DNA of 64,000 nt, taken from a bacterium (GTDB lineage Bacteria > Bacteroidota > Rhodothermia > Balneolales > M1805). Shown here piece by piece: positions 60,709 through 64,000 of the stretch. The translations under genes were made by a program, and so were the position numbers. The notes below the pieces were generated by a model. It worked only from the letters and a program-made list of their open reading frames with translations. It had not been told where the DNA came from and searched no databases. How positions within the stretch are numbered: the stretch's first letter is position 1; each line of letters starts with the position of its first letter. Location: positions 1-64,000 of the forward strand of contig SBGQ01000033.1 in the NCBI GenBank assembly GCA_006226965.1, written 5' to 3'.

Positions 60709-61974
60709 ATGGAATTTTTAGAGAGTTGGGTAAGTGTCCTGCTTACCGAATTGGGGCTTTCAAACCAGTTTACGCCCGGAATCAGACTACTCATTTTACT
60801 TACAGGACTCATCCTTGTATCAGCTCTGTTTTTTTATATCACCAAACGTTTTGTAATCCAATCGATTTATAAGATTTTCAAAAAATCGTCCATGCATTGG
60901 GATGATGTTTTGGCTGACCATCGGGTTTTCGACAGAACATCACATGTAGTTCCTGCCATTATATTGCGCCTATTCTCTCCTATTATTTTCAAAGATTTTG
61001 AGACTCTTCTTCCCATTGTGAACAAACTCACCGATGTATATATCATTATTGTTGGAGTCATTATTGTCATTTCAATTCTTAAAGTAACCGAGTTATCACT
61101 CGAAAAAACTAAATTATTCGCTGATAAACCGGTTGCCGGGTATTTTCAGTTAATCCGAATAATTCTTTATATCTCTGTCGGTATTCTGGTTTTATCCATT
61201 CTTTTAGGAAAATCTCCGATTTACTTTTTAAGTGCATTCGGTGCGCTATCTGCCATTTTATTATTGGTTTTCAAAGACACGATATTAGGATTCGTTGCCA
61301 GTGTTCAGATGTCGGCCAATGATATGATTCGTGTCGGCGATTGGGTTGAAATGCCCAAATTTAATGCTGACGGCGACGTAATAGCCATCAACCTGAATAC
61401 TGTAAAAATCAGAAACTGGGATAAAACGGTTACAACAGTTCCGACCTATTACTTTATTACGGATAGTTTTAAAAACTGGCGTGGAATGCAGGAAAGCGGT
61501 GGGCGACGTATTAAACGTTCTCTTTTTGTGAATGTAAAAACCGTAAAATTTGTTGACCCGGAAACACGTGAACGTTTCAAAAAATATCAGTTAATCACGA
61601 ACTACATAACTAAACGTCAGGAAGAAATCGAGAAACACAATATTGCTAACCAAATCGATACTTCTGAACTGATTAATGGACGCAGAATGACCAATTTGGG
61701 TGTTTTTAGACGTTATATTGAAGCATATTTACTCAATCACAAACAAATTCATTCTAAAATGACACTATTGGTTCGTCAATTACCCATTGAAGACCACGGC
61801 ATTCCTATTGAAATCTACTGTTTCACAAAAACAACCGCATGGGCAGAGTACGAGGAAATTCAATCAGACCTATTCGACCATTTATTAGCTGCTGCCAGTT
61901 TCTTTGATTTAGAGATTTTCCAGAGTCCGGGAGGAAGTGATATTCGTTATTTAGCTCAACACAACATTAAATAA
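60709..61974 (+). CDS. MscS-family mechanosensitive channel, YbdG type
   Basis: 421 residues: several N-terminal membrane helices (about 25-45, 90-115, 140-165), the MscS beta domain (ADQMSANDMIRVGDWVEM-like AS VQMSANDMIRVGDWVEMPKFNADGDVIAINL) and TTVPTYYFITDSFKNWRGMQESGGRRIKRSLFV, characteristic of the YbdG (MscM) branch. Gates under membrane tension to release solutes on osmotic downshift. Single gene. Confidence 0.9.
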   Translation: MEFLESWVSVLLTELGLSNQFTPGIRLLILLTGLILVSALFFYITKRFVIQSIYKIFKKSSMHWDDVLADHRVFDRTSHVVPAIILRLFSPIIFKDFETLLPIVNKLTDVYIIIVGVIIVISILKVTELSLEKTKLFADKPVAGYFQLIRIILYISVGILVLSILLGKSPIYFLSAFGALSAILLLVFKDTILGFVASVQMSANDMIRVGDWVEMPKFNADGDVIAINLNTVKIRNWDKTVTTVPTYYFITDSFKNWRGMQESGGRRIKRSLFVNVKTVKFVDPETRERFKKYQLITNYITKRQEEIEKHNIANQIDTSELINGRRMTNLGVFRRYIEAYLLNHKQIHSKMTLLVRQLPIEDHGIPIEIYCFTKTTAWAEYEEIQSDLFDHLLAAASFFDLEIFQSPGGSDIRYLAQHNIK

Positions 61975-62073
61975 ATTGGAATTACATTCAGTCGATTTTT
62001 TAGGTTAAACCATTTATTTTTCAAGATTCGATAATCGACAGGATTCAACTTTAGTTACACATTCAACATCACC

Positions 62074-62820
62074 ATGAAAAGAACGCTTGTTTCCATTTAC
62101 TTATGGGTTTTTATTTTTTTTGATTTCGTCAGCATTTTAATACTCACGTTTATCGCTAACCTATTCACCCGCTGGTTTGATGAACATCAGAAATTAGCCA
62201 ACTTTATCATGGTATGGTTTGGCGGTAAAGTTACGAAAGCTTGGCCGGGCTGGAAAATTCATATTGTCGGAAAAGAGAAATACAACAAAGATGTGCCAAC
62301 CGTGTATATCTCAAATCATCAGAGTTTTTTAGACATGCCCTTGCAAGCCATTGTGTTACGTAATTTTAAATGGGTCGCAAAAATTGAATTATTTTCCATT
62401 CCGATTATGGGTTGGTTTATGCGTTTAACACGCCAGTTGAGTGTAATTCGCGGAAAAAGTTCAGCTAAAGACTTATTGGATAAATCACTTCCTTTAATCA
62501 AAAAAGGGTATTCCATCTGTATTTTCCCGGAAGGCGGACGAACACGAAATCGTGAATTATTGCCTTTCAAAAAGGGAGCATTTATTTTGGCTTGGGATGC
62601 CGGAATTCCTGTTCAGCCATTAGTATTAGACGGCGCATTTGACCTCAACCAACCCGATGACTGGAGATTCGTAGAAAAAGGTGAATTACATTTGCACTTT
62701 TTAGATCCCGTTCATCCAAAAGATTTTGCTGATGTTGATGAGTTAACGGATTATTGCCATAAAATTTGCACAGAACGATTGGCTGAAATTCGTGCAAACA
62801 AGCTTGCCTTAGCCGTATAA
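62074..62820 (+). CDS. plsC: 1-acyl-glycerol-3-phosphate acyltransferase family protein
   Basis: 248 residues: N-terminal membrane helix, acyltransferase motifs SNHQSFLDMPL (HxxxxD), KWVAKIELFSIPIMGWFM and CIFPEGGRTRNRELLPFKKGAF, and a later VPLVLDGAFDL-like segment (VQPLVLDGAF). Makes phosphatidic acid from lysophosphatidic acid. Single gene. Confidence 0.9.
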   Translation: MKRTLVSIYLWVFIFFDFVSILILTFIANLFTRWFDEHQKLANFIMVWFGGKVTKAWPGWKIHIVGKEKYNKDVPTVYISNHQSFLDMPLQAIVLRNFKWVAKIELFSIPIMGWFMRLTRQLSVIRGKSSAKDLLDKSLPLIKKGYSICIFPEGGRTRNRELLPFKKGAFILAWDAGIPVQPLVLDGAFDLNQPDDWRFVEKGELHLHFLDPVHPKDFADVDELTDYCHKICTERLAEIRANKLALAV

Positions 62821-62885
62821 TTTCAAACTCCTCCTTCATTAATGAGTAGCTTGTTTACAATCGTGAACGATAAATCATTCACACA

Positions 62886-63395
62886 ATGACCGTTTTTATA
62901 AGACCTTTAACTGAATCTGATTACGTACCACTCGCCCAACTTGGCAACAACAAAAAGATTCAGGATAATTTACGAGATGCATTTCCGCACCCTTACACAC
63001 TTGATGATGCAAAGCAATTTATCGAACATTGCGCATCTGAACACCCGACACAAACATTCGCAATAGTTTACAATAATCAGTTTGTAGGCATTATTGGTTT
63101 TCTTAGCAAATCTGATATATATCGCAAAACAGCTGAGATTGGATATTGGATTGGCGAGCCTTTTTGGGGTTTAGGAATAGCAAGTTCAGCATTACAACTC
63201 GCTACACAATATGGATTTAATGAACTGGAATTAGTTCGAATCCAAACTGGTGTTATGGAACACAATACATCATCTATTCGAGTTTTAGAAAAAGCGGGAT
63301 ACTCATTCGAATGTATTTTCGAGAAGTCGATATTAAAAAATGACTTAATTCTTGATGAATACCGCTTTTCAAAAATAAATCCCCAATACAAATAG
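62886..63395 (+). CDS. GNAT-family N-acetyltransferase, RimJ/RimL-like
   Basis: 169 residues: FAIVYNNQFVGIIGFLSKSDIYRKTAEIGYWIGEPFWGLGIASSALQLATQYGF, with the acetyl-CoA loop modified to LGIAS and a VLEKAGYSFE end, typical of ribosomal-protein-alanine type or small-molecule acetyltransferases. Substrate unknown. Gap 12 bases to the next acetyltransferase. Confidence 0.85.
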   Translation: MTVFIRPLTESDYVPLAQLGNNKKIQDNLRDAFPHPYTLDDAKQFIEHCASEHPTQTFAIVYNNQFVGIIGFLSKSDIYRKTAEIGYWIGEPFWGLGIASSALQLATQYGFNELELVRIQTGVMEHNTSSIRVLEKAGYSFECIFEKSILKNDLILDEYRFSKINPQYK

Positions 63396-63407
63396 ATAAA
63401 TGAGTTT

Positions 63408-63911
63408 ATGTCAGAGTTCATCATAAAAGAAATCACATCATCCCAACTAAATGCGTATAAAACGTTCTTGAAAACCGGATTGCTACAAGACTCCGATAAT
63501 TTCAGGATTTCACCGAATGATGATGAAACCGCACCGTTTCCGACAAAAGACCAGTCGGACAGTTTTACCTTAGGAGCATTTTCAAATCAGATTTTGGTTG
63601 GTGTGGTTTGCTTTACAAGAGATGGTGACAACCGCGAAAAACTGCGACACAAAGGGATTTTATTTAGGCTATATGTTGCAAAAGAATTCAGAGGCAAAGG
63701 AATTGCAAGTTTACTCATCGAATCCGTAATTGAAAAAGTTAAAGCCCTAGGTACTATCGAACATATTAATTTGACAGTAATTGCCAATAATGCCCGTGCT
63801 AAAAAGATGTATGAACGTTTTGGATTTGTGACATTTGCATCGGAACCACAAGCCGTAAAATGGAATGGGGAATACTTTACTGAAGACCACATGAAATTAA
63901 AATTGGTGTAA
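63408..63911 (+). CDS. GNAT-family N-acetyltransferase
   Basis: 167 residues, GNAT fold with the acetyl-CoA loop RLYVAKEFRGKGIASLLIESVIEKV (R/QxxGxG/A) and INLTVIANNARAKKMYERFGFVTFAS. Different subfamily from the preceding gene; the pair is probably co-transcribed. Substrate unknown. Confidence 0.87.
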   Translation: MSEFIIKEITSSQLNAYKTFLKTGLLQDSDNFRISPNDDETAPFPTKDQSDSFTLGAFSNQILVGVVCFTRDGDNREKLRHKGILFRLYVAKEFRGKGIASLLIESVIEKVKALGTIEHINLTVIANNARAKKMYERFGFVTFASEPQAVKWNGEYFTEDHMKLKLV

Positions 63912-63915
63912 GCAA

Positions 63916-64000
63916 ATGAAACCATTTACTATGAGCGAGGAGCAAATTCTTGAACTAAACGAATGGGATGGCGTTCACACCGAATATCTAATCAACATAT
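63916..64000 (+). CDS. start of a gene cut by the window end
   Basis: ATG four bases after the previous stop; 28 residues are visible (MKPFTMSEEQILELNEWDGV, then HTEYLINI). No family can be named from this stretch. The short spacing suggests that it belongs to the same operon as the two acetyltransferases. Confidence 0.5.
   Translation, partial: MKPFTMSEEQILELNEWDGVHTEYLINI

Noticed and set aside
61980-62073. Promoter search ahead of plsC, accC and the MscS gene
   Set aside because: Only partial matches (for example TATCTTTTG at 60667 with a 24-base spacer) were seen; none meets the spacing rule.
62886-64000. The acetyltransferase pair at the right edge as another cassette
   Set aside because: GNAT genes are common cassette cargo, but no copy of the terminal motifs flanks them within the window.

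Overview
This 64 kb window is ordinary chromosome of a low-GC member of the Bacteroidota / FCB superphylum. The evidence is Bacteroidota-type promoters (TTTG, 19-21 bp, TAnnTTTG/C), few Shine-Dalgarno sites, a SusC-style TonB-dependent receptor with an N-terminal carboxypeptidase-regulatory-like domain, a 29-residue AURKAIP1/COX24 ribosomal peptide, and OstA/LptC and TamB proteins of Bacteroidota type. The unbroken order rimP-nusA-infB-rbfA-truB-ribF-rpsO-pnp points more to the Balneolia / Rhodothermia / Chlorobi-Ignavibacteria side than to classical Bacteroidia; that placement is inference. I see no rRNA, CRISPR array, prophage, transposase or integrase gene.

Layout: 1-4 kb is a cytochrome c maturation cluster (ccmC, ccmD-like, ccmE, ccmF) with a CxxxY CcmE and no ccmH after it. 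4-7.4 kb has a DUF5683-like membrane protein, truA, a tRNA-Asn with promoter and terminator, and an orphan ATP-grasp ligase. 7.5-11.7 kb has lemA with two TPM-domain genes, a periplasmic histidine phosphatase and adenine deaminase. 11.7-13.8 kb is the most interesting part: a gene for a secreted protein is split by a 1318-bp insert carrying an ArsR-type regulator, a MerT-MerP fusion and a GDCCVxC protein. The insert has inverted terminal motifs, no transposase and no visible target duplication, and its exact removal restores the host reading frame. 13.9-24.9 kb is mixed metabolism (Dcp, PhoD-like phosphatase, TonB receptor, methyltransferase, YbeY with two neighbours, CrcB, a class V aminotransferase, HolA).

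25-37.5 kb is an information-processing block on the minus strand (asnS, M16 peptidase, pnp, rpsO, ribF, truB, rbfA, infB, nusA, rimP). 37.6-51.4 kb is a tightly packed minus-strand operon (NFACT/RqcH-like, aroK, aroB, tamB, rnr, a protease-propeller-barrel protein, a small membrane protein) mixing ribosome rescue, shikimate synthesis and outer-membrane assembly. 51.5-64 kb is mostly plus strand: an unknown 215-aa protein, the mS38-like peptide and HU (minus), an alanine symporter with a large insert, upp, lptC, an lptA-like gene, asparaginase, a PolB-type exonuclease, accC, an MscS-family channel, plsC, two GNAT acetyltransferases and a gene cut by the window edge.

Coordinates for many genes were moved from the ORF track to a better supported start. 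All assignments come from reading motifs and overall protein pattern; no database search was run.
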